Assembly (NCBI GenBank): GCA_964058845.1
Contig: CAXKVR010000369.1
Coordinates: 1-64,000 of the forward strand
Reading direction: 5' to 3'
From: Carex sylvatica
Lineage: Eukaryota > Streptophyta > Magnoliopsida > Poales > Cyperaceae
DNA: 64,000 nucleotides
The translations under genes and the position numbers were made by a program. Positions 1-11,741 of this stretch are shown here, in pieces; within the stretch, counting starts at the first letter, position 1, and each line of letters starts with the position of its first letter. The notes beneath the pieces are model-generated. The model did no database searches and was not told where the DNA came from. It was given only the letters and a program-made list of their open reading frames with translations.

Positions 1-3000
1 GTTAGCCTTGGCTGGAAAGCTGGATTCAGATCTAAAGGTCGAGTATCTTAACGAATTATGTGCAAATTTAAAACAAAATTCATTTCAATATCAGCATAAC
101 TTGTACAAGAAGCAGCCTTTGGTCTAATGACAAAAGACAACACCCAGCTCTATTAACATTAAATGAAAGTTGATAGACTAAACCTCTACCATTTTATATC
201 AAAAAATCCGGATAACCTAAATAAATTCGAGAACAACAATGCAGGTTTCAGGAAAAGTGACATACAACGGGCATGAAATGAACGAGTTTGTACCAGAGAG
301 AACGGCTGCTTATATCAGCCAACATGATATGCACATAGGAGAGTTAACTGTCAGAGAAACCCTTGCATTTTCGGCTCGGTGCCAAGGAGTCGGAACCAGA
401 TATGGTACAACTCTCTCTCTCTCTCTCTCTCTCTCTCTGCTTTGTTCTATAGTTTTTTTTTTTTTTTACATGGTATATATGGCACAAACAAATGTCTCTA
501 CTTGCTATCCCAGTAATCGTCTGCTATTAATTAGGGTTATCCAACTAGAATACGGGTCTGGATTTCTCAAGGTTACTTAAATTTTAAATTTGAATTTGAA
601 CCATTCGATCAGAATTCAGGTCAATTTAGATCGATTTAGAAATTATTTGAGATACTTTTTAACAGGGATAATTTTACATGTAGCTGTCATAACCTGTGAA
701 GTTTCTTATTAACATCTAGCTACTTACATTTATCTTATTTAACCTTCATATATATTATTAATCTCATGCTAACTCTAATTCAATTATTAAAAGATTTTAG
801 TTTACCTCTATTTAAGATTTACAAGTTAAAGTTATGCACTTGATGCTGACACAAATAATGTTAACAGTGCAATTTTTCCTAATTTTTTTAGATTAAGTAT
901 ACATCAGGAAGGGTATGTAATAATGTCCCACAATAAAAAGGTTGCAAAAGTTTAGAAGTAGATAAGTTCCTAGGGGTAAATAAGAAAATGCACCGGTTAT
1001 GAGAGTTATGTAAAAACTTATTCAATGAATATATGAAGCTATGATACTATGCATTGCTTATATTGATCCGCGCTATGGACTTGTATCTTCGTTTTGAAGG
1101 TCCTAACAGTCAATCCGAACTGTTTAACATGATCTTCATATTAATATATACTTGCAAACCTAATTTTAAATTTTTTATAATTTTTTCACAATTTTAAATT
1201 TGGATCATCTAAAAATAGTTATTTTATACCTATCTAAGTAATATTAAATAAATTCAAAAAACTGTAAACTTTTAGTCTGTAAGTACATATTCATATGGAG
1301 CTCATGTTTAAAGGTTTTGATCGATCATTACAGATTTTGAAAACAAAAATATTAATCTGTAGTACAGACTAATCTGCGCAATGCATAATACCATATGGTC
1401 ACTCTTATTCAAATATTGGTGTTAAAACTGCTCGGACGGTCTGAATTCAAACTCAAAATTTAAATTACCTTGTGGTATCCAAACTCACAATAATTAAGTG
1501 GAATGTATGGAAGAATGGTCATTGACTAATTGTTGGGTATTGAAGTTCTCGACCTAGAGCAGGCCCAAATGTTTGTCCCAACAGCAAGACAAAATTTAAG
1601 GGCCTTGCTCCAGTTCGTTCACACGAAAAAGAAAGAGATAGAGAGTGATGAGGAAGTGAGGGTCAAGCATATAAAATTTTCATGGTATGAATGGGGGGTC
1701 AATTTTACACTACTCATAGCATTTTATTCTAAATTATATAGAAAATAAGATACAAGCGTAAACATTTGAAAAAAGAATGAGATCCATGTGTTCTCTTTTA
1801 TACCAAACTCGAATTGGAAAATTTGTGCTTAACATTAGGTCAATGCAATTTCAGATATGCTAACAGAGTTGTCAAGAAGGGAGAAAGCAGCAAATATCAA
1901 ACCCGACCCTGACATTGATTTACTCATGAAGGTTGCATTTAGTTCTAGCAAATATCATATGTTATAAATAACACTAATGGATTGGCAATTAGAGAAGGTA
2001 ATTTTGCATTATTTACTTACTATTTTCCATATTTTGCCAGGCATCTGCAATGGGAGGCCAAGAAGCCACAGTAGTTACAGATTACATAATGAAGGTAATT
2101 AACTTTACTTGGAAATTAAGGATGCCTTTAATTTTTAAGAATCAATGCAATTAAACCCCAGATGATTTCTCTGATTTTCTTTGTCAATTTTTCTAATTTT
2201 TTGTTTATACAATTGCAGATATTAGGATTGGACATATGTGCAGATATCATGGTAGGAAACGATATGGTTAGGGGTATCTCTGGGGGGCAAAGGAAGCGTG
2301 TCACAACAGGTAAAATATTCGACAATAATTTGTGTTCATTTCATATACATCTCTAGTCTTATCATTTTGTATAGGTCAGATTTCAATGATGCAATAATGT
2401 GTTCATTTGTTATACATCTCAAACTTATCATTTGCTAAGATAATGATCATTGGTACATAATATAATAGTGTTTTTTGTATAGGTGAAATGCTGGTGGGTC
2501 CCGCAAGAGTTCTATTAATGGATGAGATATCAACTGGGCTTGACAGCTCAACTACTTTCCAGATAGTGAATTCTATTAGGCAGTCCATCCACATCCTTCA
2601 AGGAACCGCTGTCATCTCACTTCTCCAGCCGGCACCAGAGACGTACGATTTATTTGATGACATTATTCTTATTTCTGATGGTCATCTTGTTTTCCATGGC
2701 CCCCGTGACAATGTGCTTGAGTTCTTCAACTCCATGGGGTTCAGATGCCCCGAGAGAAAGGGTGTTGCTGACTTCTTGCAAGAGGTATATAGGAAGCTTA
2801 AACAATCACATTGATTCAAATTAGTGTAACAATATATGATTCTATTTTGATTGAAATTAAGGTGACATCAAGGAAGGACCAAGAGCAATATTGGACAAGG
2901 AGTGATGAGGGGTACCGATATGTGCCCGTGAAGAAGTTTGCAGAGGCTTTCAAGTCTTTCCATATTGGTCGGGCCATGGGAGATGAGCTAGCAGTCCCTT

Positions 3001-6000
3001 TTGATAAGAGCAAGAGCCACCCTGCAGCTTTGACGACATCGAAATATGGTGTCAGCACAAAAGAGTTATTGAAGGCTCAGATTGATAGGGAAATTCTTCT
3101 GTTAAAAAGAAACTCTTTTGTCTATATCTTTATGCTTACTCAAGTAAGTCATATTAAAATTCACAAATAGCTTGCAATCATGATTATCTTTTGTTTGGTT
3201 GTTTTTTTTTATTTGTTCATTGATTTGTTTGTATATTTTTAGGTTACAATAGTTGCATTCTGTACAATGACGGCATTCTTGCGCACGACGATGCACCGTG
3301 ATGTTTCAACCGATGGAAGCAAATTTCTCGGTGCACTTTTCTTCGGAGCAGTGATGATTATGTTCAATGGATTTTCTGAGTTGGCCATGACAATCATGAA
3401 GCTGCCGGTTTTCTTCAAGCAACGCGACCTCCTCTTCTTTCCTGCATGGACATACACCTTGCCAGGCTGGATCGTCAAGATCCCCATTGCCTTTGTTGAA
3501 GTGTTTGTTTGGGTTTTTATGACATACTATGTCATGGGCTTTGATCCAAATGTTGGAAGGTAGTTAATTAAACCTTTTTCGCCAGATACATTATTGTTGC
3601 ACTTTGAACATGTACATGCTGAGGGTTCAATAAAACAACTTGAATTGATGAAGGTGTTGATCATGACTGAAATGTTTCGTACATGTTAATTACCAGAAGG
3701 GACATAAAACTGTAAATGAATATCAGGCTGAAAATGTTTTTATCTTCTTGATTTTATTGAGATTATAGGTGTCTATTGTAAGCAAGTTCAATTTGAAATA
3801 TGAACTCAGCTAGATAATTACCTTTCATCTTAATTTCTCATTTTGTAGGCTTTTTAAGCAATATATTCTTCTTATTGTGACCAACCAAATGTCTGGTGGT
3901 CTTTTCCGATTTATGGGTGGATTAGCAAGAAACATGGTCATTGCAAACACCTTTGGATCGTTTGCCATGTTACTTGTGATGGTTTTGGGTGGATTTATTC
4001 TTACAAGAGGTATACATTAATGCAAATGTTTTTGCTTTGATCGTACCACCGGCACAACTCCCAGCAGTTATATGTTTACAAACAACTTTTATTTCTGTTT
4101 AATAGATAGCATCAAGAAATGGTGGATATGGGCCTACTGGTGCTCTCCACTAATGTATGTGCAAAATGCTATATCTGTAAACGAGTTTATGGGACACAGT
4201 TGGGACAAGGTAAAGACATCACAGCTATTGGTTTAAGTTAAGATTCAAATGGTTTGAGTTCAAATTTTATTTGTATTCACCCATAACAGATAGCATCAAA
4301 GTCATCCGCTTGCTGGTGCAGTGGAATTGACATAGTGTTCTCCCCAGAAGAACCAGGGTTCCAATCTTGCTAGGAGCAAGAATAGTGTGGGTGTGTTGTG
4401 GGGGTAGAGTGCCTACGGGCTGTGAAAAAAAAAAAAAAAAGATAGCATCAAGAGACACTTGACATTGCAATTTTGAAATTATTGATTTTAACTCCGATCA
4501 ATAGTAATTATGATCCCCTTGAACTCATTATTACTTTTGCAATTATTTAGATAGAGGTCTTTCCAAACATTAGCACGTCCTTAATCAAACAGAATAATAA
4601 CGAGTTAGTTAATATGTATTCCTTGATGTTTCCAGATTGTTAATGGAGAAAGAATTGGGACAACATTTTTGAAAAGCCGTGGAATCTTTCCTGAATCAAG
4701 ATGGTACTGGATTGGCTTTGGTGCCTTGATTGGCTTCGCCCTTCTCTTCAATTTTCTCTATACTCTTGCTGTCACCTTCCTCGAACGTATGTATTGTTAC
4801 TCAGAATTACTCATCTCTTCAATATAGAGACCTCTCACAATGGAAGAAACACCACAAAATTTTTTTTTTTTTTTAAAAAGAAAAGCTAGAAAGAGTTGTA
4901 GCAGATAATATTAGATTCCTTCATTTTCTAACAAATGTGAAGAAGATTTTTCTTAATTCAATGCAGCATATGGCAAAGATCAGCCTTCTATATCTGAAGA
5001 GGCTATAAAAGAAAAACATGCAAATCTAACTGGTGAGATTTTAGAAGGATCATCTAAAGGAAAGAGATCGTCCAGTTCCCAGCATGGCAGTTCAATCAGA
5101 AACAATAGCACTCTGGCAAAATCTGCACGTGAGATCATTGGATCAGACAAAAAAGGCATGGTCCTTCCATTTACACCACTCTCCCTCACTTTTGATGACA
5201 TCAAGTACTCAGTAGACATGCCACAGGTGTGTGTGTGTGTGTGTGTGTGTGTGTATTTTGTGTGTGTACAGGCTCGAGTGTCTTGTCTATAGTACTAAAC
5301 AAAATTTGAACGGTGGCATCTCAGTTTGTGGCTTTGTGCATTCTTCATATTCCAAAATGCAGTTATGTATGCTTCAAAGCATGTCCAATCAAAACAATTA
5401 TACGAAAGATATATCCTCTTTGATGTTTCAGAAGCTTGACATAAATATACGCAGGAAATGAAAGCACAAGGCCTGGATGAAGAGCGCTTGGTCCTTTTGA
5501 AAAATGTAAGTGGGTCCTTCAGACCAGGAGTCCTTACAGCACTGATGGGCGTCAGTGGAGCCGGCAAAACAACACTCATGGATGTGTTGGCCGGAAGGAA
5601 GACGGGAGGATACATCGATGGATCTATCACCATATCGGGTTATCCAAAGAAACAAGAGACTTTTGCCCGCATTTCGGGTTACTGTGAGCAATTTGACATC
5701 CACTCCCCTCAACTGACTGTTTATGAGTCCCTTGTGTTCTCAGCATGGCTTCGTCTCTCTCCAGATGTTGATTCTGAGACAAGAAAGGTAAATAAATATC
5801 TATAATTCTATACTAATTAAAATTTACTAATGTGTTCATTGGTTGAAGGCTTTAAGCTATGTTTAAATATCAATAGTAGAAGTGAATCCTAATTATTTTA
5901 AATTTGTATACAGATGTTTGTTGAAGAAGTGATGGAGCTTGTTGAGCTGCAACCACTGAGAAACTCACTTGTCGGACTACCTGGTGTAAATGGTTTATCA

Positions 6001-8651
6001 ACTGAGCAAAGGAAGAGGCTAACAATTGCAGTAGAGCTTGTAGCAAATCCTTCTATCATTTTCATGGATGAACCGACTTCTGGACTTGATGCTCGTGCTG
6101 CAGCCATTGTTATGAGAACAGTTAGGAATACTGTTAACACTGGCAGGACTGTTGTTTGCACCATTCACCAACCTAGCATCGACATCTTTGAAGCTTTCGA
6201 TGAGGTATAACATAATCAATCTCTTTTTCAGACTATGGTGTTTTCAAATCAAACTTTTCATTTCAATAAATAACTTTGAAAGTCGCTGTAAAGTTTAAAA
6301 AAAATAATAATATTTTTTTATTGTGACACTGATTTTTATTAATGATCAATTACAGCTTTTCCTATTGAAAAGAGGAGGAGGAGAGATCTATGTAGGTCCG
6401 TTGGGGCATAATTCTTCAGAACTGATTGAATACTTTGAGGTAATAACAAATCTGAAACCCAAAGTTCCTCCTTAAATGAACCCGGTTTATATAAATCCCT
6501 GCTCACCTCTGTTTGCTTTCAATTTTATAAGGCGATTCCAGGTGTAACAAAGATAAAAGATGGCTATAACCCTGCAACATGGATGTTGGAGGTGACTTCA
6601 GGAGCACAAGAGGAGGCTCTTGGGGTTGACTTCACTCAATTATACAAGAACTCAGAATTATACAAGTGAGGAACAATTCTCTCATGATTCAATTCTTTCT
6701 CTCTGCTTTTATTTGTTCTAAATAGTAGACCAGCTCAAAGATGTTCATAATCATTGTATTAAATACACTTACAAAAATAAAATAGGAGTATTTTCTTTCT
6801 AAATACAATTTCTTTATTGCAGGAGAAACAAGGCTTTGATCAGGGAACTTAGTGTCCCACCACCAGAATCTAGTGACCTCTACTTCCCGACTCAGTACTC
6901 GCAACCTTTCTTCACACAATGCATTGCTTGTTTATGGAAGCAACACTTGTCATACTGGAGAAATCCATCTTACACGGCTGTTCGTTTCTTCTTCACTCTC
7001 GTGGTTGCTCTTTTGTTGGGATCAATATTCTGGCAACTCGGAAAAAAAACGTACTTGAACTATGTCTTTTCATGAGTTCATATGCTTGTCAACAAAATTG
7101 TTATTTGATTATGAATCAATTAGAGCTCACTTAATAATTAGGCCAAAATTTCATCCAATACATGTGTCGTCCTTGATAGAATGGTTCGTTATGGTGAAGG
7201 ACCCCATTTTCGGCATTTTTGGAAGGATTTGATTTGTCCGATGTCAAAACCATTTAATTGCTGACTGCTAGTTGGTATTACTATGGGGAAAAACCAATTC
7301 AGATCATTTAGTTGAGGCAAATCAATGTCAAAAAAAAAGACAAATATAGAATTTATAACACAACCATTTGCTGAACTATTACAGGCAAAATAATTTTTAT
7401 TTTGTCTTGATTACAGAAACACACAAGTAGATCTACTAAATTCCATGGGTTCAATGTATATTGCTACTCTGTTACTTGGGGTACAAAATTCATCAACAGT
7501 CATGCCGGTAGTGTCAATTGAGCGAACCGTCTTTTACAGAGAAAGAGCTGCTGGAATGTACTCTGCTTTACCATATGCATTCGGACAGGTACATGGTTGA
7601 TAAATATTTTTAGTACAATTATCATCGCATAATCATACCCTTTCAATTATGCATGTTGTTAAATATTTTAAGATACAATATTAATTGTCTCAAAAGAAAT
7701 TAATCTAGCAATGAACCTGAATCTTTCAATTTCTTGTAGGCTGTTATTGAACTACCTTATGTTCTTGTTCAAGCCCTGGCATATGGCGTGGTCGTGTATG
7801 CCATGATCGGCTATGAGTGGACAGCAGTCAAGTTTTTATGGTATTTGTACTTCAGTTATTTCACAATGCTTTACTTCACATATTATGGCATGATGTGTGT
7901 TGGCGTGACCCCAAATTATAATGTGGCATCCATCGTCTCCTCAGCCTTCTACGGCTTATGGAATCTCTTCTCCGGTTTTCTCATCACCAAACCAGTATGT
8001 GCACTCCAACATTTTCTCTCTTATTCACTTCAATAACTGTAGCTTCACCAGTATGTGCCCTCTAAAATTTTATTTCTTTTATCACTTCAATAACTGCAAC
8101 TTCCAAATTATCAAATTTCACTGTTTTCTTTTGTATTAATAGAGAAGCTCACGAGTCCCAATTCCCAAATCATTGTTTATTCCAATATATGCTTGAATTA
8201 TTGCATTTTATAAGCTGTCCTGGTAGCTTTTCACTTACAATATTAATCAATTGCCACACTCTCTACCCCATCTCTGTTTTTATTGTTTTTTTGAAATGTT
8301 GGTCAAATAAATAATTTATGTTTCTATCATTCATTTGTTTTTCCAATGAGATGACAAAATATATATACTAATTTTCTTTTTCAGCAAATACCGGGATGGT
8401 GGATATGGTATTACTATGTATCTCCGGTGGCGTGGACCTTATATGGATTGGTAGTGTCGCAGTATGGAGACATCACTAACAATATGCAAGACAGTAGTAC
8501 TCCGCAAACCGTGAAGGATTATGTGGAATCATACTTTGGATTCAAGCATGATTTTCTACCGGTTGTTGCTGTTATCGTGCTGGCATTTGCCGTGCTCTTT
8601 GCTTTTCTCTTTGGCTTCTCCATCCAGAAATTCAACTTCCAAAAGAGATAA
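1..8651 (+). CDS. PDR-type (full-size ABCG) ABC transporter, 5' end outside window
   Basis: ATP-driven plasma-membrane exporter of the pleiotropic drug resistance family (NBD-TMD-NBD-TMD). Exons by splice sites and continuous phase: 1-37, 245-404, 1855-1931, 2041-2094, 2219-2309, 2483-2784, 2862-3143, 3243-3559, 3849-4009, 4106-4209, 4636-4786, 4967-5226, 5455-5787, 5914-6204, 6356-6439, 6532-6665, 6823-7050, 7417-7588, 7740-7994, 8385-8651 (stop). About 1252 residues are visible; the family is about 1430-1450, so roughly 180-200 N-terminal residues, including the first Walker A, lie upstream. NBD1 shows the signature [13 protein letters not shown] and Walker [17 protein letters not shown]2 shows Walker [11 protein letters not shown], signature LSTEQRKR and Walker [13 protein letters not shown]. 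The C-terminus [11 protein letters not shown] is typical. No frameshift or stop was seen. The substrate cannot be told from sequence. Family assignment is certain; the individual member is not. Confidence 0.95.
411..438. repeat. (CT)14 microsatellite in PDR intron
   Basis: Fourteen uninterrupted CT units lie a few bases inside the intron that starts at 405. It is a probable length-polymorphic marker; no function is inferred. Confidence 0.9.
1035..1400. mobile_element. Degenerate palindromic MITE in PDR intron (family 2)
   Basis: The 1450-bp intron 405-1854 holds a sequence whose two halves are roughly reverse complements. 'cagtcaatccgaactgtttaac' near 1108 is mirrored around 1300-1330, and terminal 'actatgcattg' is mirrored by 'caatgcataat'. 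Copies of the same family occur near 50.6, 51.0, 52.75 and 55.8 kb. It has no coding capacity. Boundaries are approximate. Confidence 0.55.
4289..4451 (+). mobile_element. tRNA-derived SINE in PDR intron, with target-site duplication
   Basis: The insert of about 140 bp has Pol III boxes: TGGTGCAGTGG near 4313 as A box and GGTTCCAATC near 4349 as B box. It ends in an A16 run at 4425-4440. It is flanked by the direct repeat gatagcatcaa (4289-4299 and 4441-4451). Box sequence, spacing, A tail and 11-bp duplication together fit an Au-like plant SINE in sense orientation to the host gene. Family name not verified. Confidence 0.8.
5227..5254 (+). repeat. (GT)14 microsatellite forming a splice donor
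   Basis: The exon 4967-5226 ends ...CCACAG and the intron begins directly with 14 GT units, so the repeat itself supplies the 5' splice site and a series of alternative GT donors in 2-nt steps. Confidence 0.9.
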
Positions 8652-9867
8652 ACTTGTAGATGATGGATTAATTTAAGCCTTTTGATTTGTTGAATGGTTG
8701 TGATAATTTATAACAATAATTAGTGCATGTAATTGTATTTTGTTTATAGTGTTTATATTAAAAGAGATATTTATAGGGCTATCTGCCAACCCTTTGCATA
8801 CTTCCTAGCTTATAATTCCCCACGTCTTAAACAAATTGCATTTAGTTTATTTTGAAAAAAAAAACAAATAAGCGTGTATTGACACAATAATTAAGTGTGA
8901 ATAGAAATTATATTTATATGTGCATTGAGAAATAATCAAATGTGTGTTAGGAGTTCTAAAAATAAGATCAAGATAGTTGTTGATAGTTGCCAAGATATTT
9001 TTGAAAATAGACAAGTATGTGCAAATACTTCTTTATAAGTGTGTAACAGCACAATAAGTATACATAATAAATAAGTGTGTATTTCGTGGTGCACGAAAAG
9101 TTTATGATAAAAGTTTCTAAAAAAATTGTACAAAAAATTAAAAAAAATGTTAAAGTTGGTCTTCCAGCACAATTTATTATGGAGATCACATTAAATAGTT
9201 CGGATTGACTATTTGAATTTTAGAATTGATGATATGAGCGTGAATTAAATCTCGCATTTTACTTCGTGAAGCACAATAGCACAACTTTGTGTGTGTGTGT
9301 ATATGTATATATATGTATATGCATATGCATATGTATCTAAATATGTATCTGTGTGTGCGCGTGCGTGCGTGCGTGTGCGCGTGCGTGTGCGCGCGCGTGT
9401 GTGCGTGTGTGCGCGTGTGCGTACGTGCGTGTGTGTGTACGTGTGTGCGTGTGTGTGTACGTATGTGTATACATATACGTATTCGTATGTATACATATGT
9501 GTATGTGTATATGTATATGTATGTGTATGTATCTTCATTCTTATATTAAGCACGTTGATGTTCTGATTTGCCAACAACTACAATTGAAAAATAAAATATA
9601 GATTTAATATCAGCCTTTCAATCAAATGGTCTAACTTATTTTGATTAAATGCATCTTTTTTATGTATAGAAGTCTAAATTTAATTAAAAATATACTCGCT
9701 ATACATGCTGCCACAGTATGTTACAACTAAAATTGAATACACTGTTTTAGCGACTTTTTCTTCATTTTCTTATTTCTTTGTTTCTGTCACATTCCGACGA
9801 CAGGTTGATAACCTGCCACGCTCACTAGCACAAGGCGATTACCCATTGGCCATTGACACCCCTAACC
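8652..9867. other. Intergenic, PDR 3' flank
   Basis: AT-rich sequence downstream of the PDR stop, with the PDR 3' UTR at its left end. Apart from the alternating tract at 9288-9531 I see no gene or recognisable element. Confidence 0.7.
9288..9531. repeat. Long alternating purine-pyrimidine tract (TG/CG/TA), Z-DNA-prone
   Basis: About 240 bp are almost wholly alternating purine and pyrimidine. TG/TA segments flank a central TGCG/GCGC core (about 9350-9430) that is much more GC-rich than its surroundings. Open frames on both strands here are repeat artefacts rich in Cys/Val or Thr/His. Confidence 0.9.
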
Positions 9868-9977
9868 TAAGGTAAATCAAATTTTGAATTTAGATCCGAA
9901 CTGTCCGGTATGCTTTGGATTGTCCCGAATTCTGATCAGATGGTCCAAATCTAAACTCAAAATTTGAGTTACTTCAG
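9868..9977. mobile_element. MITE (family 1), copy beside GRAS gene
   Basis: Short inverted repeat: left end 'aaggtaaatcaaattttgaat', right end 'actcaaaatttgagttactt'. A central 'ctgtccgg' segment resembles other copies at 24366, 49533, 54332 and 61147. The copy at 24366 lies at the same place relative to the GRAS pseudogene, so it predates that duplication. Confidence 0.65.
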
Positions 9978-10240
9978 AAGATCTGGACTCGTTTAGTTGT
10001 TCCTTAAGTGCTCTAGTACAGCTAAATCTGTGCAGGTTTCCTTGTCAAATATTCCAAAAAAATTAAATATACCATACCTCAAAAAAAAAAAAAAAAAAAA
10101 AAACCAAATAACCACGTTTTTTTTAGAAAATTTTATATTTGATACGGCCGCATCTAGGAAAAGCGGATCCAGAATAGGGGCCGCATCTAGGCGTAGCGGT
10201 CCCTCCTGGCCGCATCTAGGAGCAGCGGCCCCTCCAGCCC

Positions 10241-10250
10241 TATATAAGGG
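10241..10250 (+). promoter_or_regulatory. TATA box inside the MULE
   Basis: 'ctatataagg' is followed about 30 bp later by a pyrimidine-rich leader, then a consensus donor 'atcag|gtaagt' at 10308/10309. This suggests a 5' UTR exon of roughly 10270-10308 and a UTR intron 10309-10843. Confidence 0.55.
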
Positions 10251-10844
10251 TCCATTTGTTTCATTTTCCTCACAATCTCAAGCTTCTATATCGAATCTCT
10301 TCGAATCAGGTAAGTTTCTTCTTCTTTTCTGATTTTAATTTTTAGTTTAGATTAGGAGTAGGAGTAGGAGTAGGAGTACGAGTAGGAGGAGTACGAGTAC
10401 GAGTAGGAGGAGTACGAGTACGAGTAGGAGTAGGAGTAGAATTATAATTTAGGATTTATGATTTAGGATTAGGATTAGAATTAGAATTAGGGTTTAGGAT
10501 TTAGGATTTAGATTTGTAACTAAAATTTTAACCAGTTTAATTAAATTATAAAAATATCAAATTATAATTAGTTATTGTCCAAAATAAATATCGAATTGTA
10601 TTTATGTTTATTTTACCAAAATTAATTATTTTTACCAGATAAATTAAATGAGACCAATACCAACCCGTAGTTGTTGTTATTTTACTTAAATTATTCAATA
10701 TGTTATTAGAAGTTACATTAAATTAGGCCAATACCAAATTTTAATTAGCACATATCATGTTTAGACCAATACTCAAATTGTAATTAGGTTAATTTTACGA
10801 AATTTAATTGTAAATTCTAATAAGACCAAAATATAAAATACAGC

Positions 10845-10997
10845 ATGGCATCTACGAGAGATATATCGTCTTCTAATAGGGATGTACCTTCTTCTAATAG
10901 AGGTGCAGCCCCTATACCCACTCTGTTTGAGATATCACAGTACGTCGATACGGCGTTGACATTTGTGGTACCCAGTATCCAGCACCACACTGATCAG
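10845..10997 (+). pseudogene. Captured first coding exon within MULE (51 codons), unknown source
   Basis: After an acceptor 'atacag' (ending 10843) an ATG opens 51 codons, beginning MASTRDISSSNRDVPSSNRG, and ends in phase at a donor 'gatcag|gtatcc'. No downstream exon was found before the right end, so this is a truncated gene start. I do not recognise the peptide. It could be a host gene fragment or the remnant of the element's own gene. Confidence 0.45.
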
Positions 10998-11741
10998 GTA
11001 TCCGACTTTCTCTAGTACCTTCTGACTATTAGGTTGTAGTTTTCGTACTTTTTTTACTCTAGTGTTTGTCAGATACTGTGATTTATTATATCAGGATACT
11101 TATTTTGTCAGATACAGTTTATTTATTATACTATTTTGCTTTTTTATTTGTTATTTTTATTATTTATAGTTTTTTTCGTCACAGTAATATTTCTTCTTAC
11201 ATAAGCAGTTCTCAAACGAACGACATTTTCAACATAATATTTCTTCCGACAAACGTAAAATATTTTCAAAATAAATGACATAAAGACACAACACAATTAC
11301 AACTATTTTGAAAACTAAAAACAATAAAAAATCAAAACCACAAAAAATATACATTCTGAAAAAAAAACAGGGGACCACTTTTCCTAGAAGCGGACCCCAA
11401 TTCGGGGCCGCTACGCCTAGATGCGGTCCCCAGAAATAGGGCCACTATGCCTAGATGCGACCGTGTCAATTTTAAAATTTTCCATAATACGTGGTTATTT
11501 GGTTTTTTTTTTTTTTTTGGAGGTATGGTATATTTAAAAATTTCGATCAAATATTAGTTGCTCTAAGGAATATATTAAATTTATCGTTCGCAATAATAAA
11601 AAGAAGAGGTTCAAAAAAGAAAAATAATAACGTAATTTGTATAGTGATTCAATTTGATAGTCCTACAATTTGGTACATAATTGCATGCTTTGCTAAAAAA
11701 TAAATGTAGAAATTGATAATTTTCTGAAAAGCAGAAATAAT

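Larger units (their letters stand above)
10054..11546. mobile_element. Mutator-like (Pack-MULE-like) element with 9-bp target duplication
   Basis: 1493 bp bounded by the 9-bp direct repeat tcaaatatt (10045-10053 and 11547-11555). The terminal inverted repeats share 'taaatataccatacctc', an A/T run and 'ccaaataaccacgt'. Just inside each end are three copies, inverted between ends, of a GC-rich ~25-bp unit with core 'gcatctagg' (left about 10146-10228, right about 11372-11463); these are possible transposase-binding repeats. No transposase is present, so it is non-autonomous. The paralogous unfilled site, with one tcaaatatt, is at 24514-24522. A 9-bp duplication fits Mutator. The interior holds a promoter and gene start. 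Confidence 0.88.

Noticed and set aside
1530..1748. 72-codon frame in PDR intron 2
   Set aside because: Bounded by true exons of the transporter and without recognisable domain; probably chance or a decayed repeat.
9245..9601. Several open frames on both strands over the alternating TG/CG tract
   Set aside because: They are translations of a simple repeat (Cys/Val/Tyr or Thr/His/Arg runs) with no coding signature.
9997..10332. 111-codon frame spanning the left end of the MULE
   Set aside because: It crosses the element boundary and a poly-A run and has no domain; it is a by-product of the GC-rich subterminal repeats.
10440..10510. 'ttagggtttagg'-like stretch resembling plant telomere repeat
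   Set aside because: Only one or two exact telomeric units amid 'taggatt' variants in an intron-like region of the MULE; not an interstitial telomere array.
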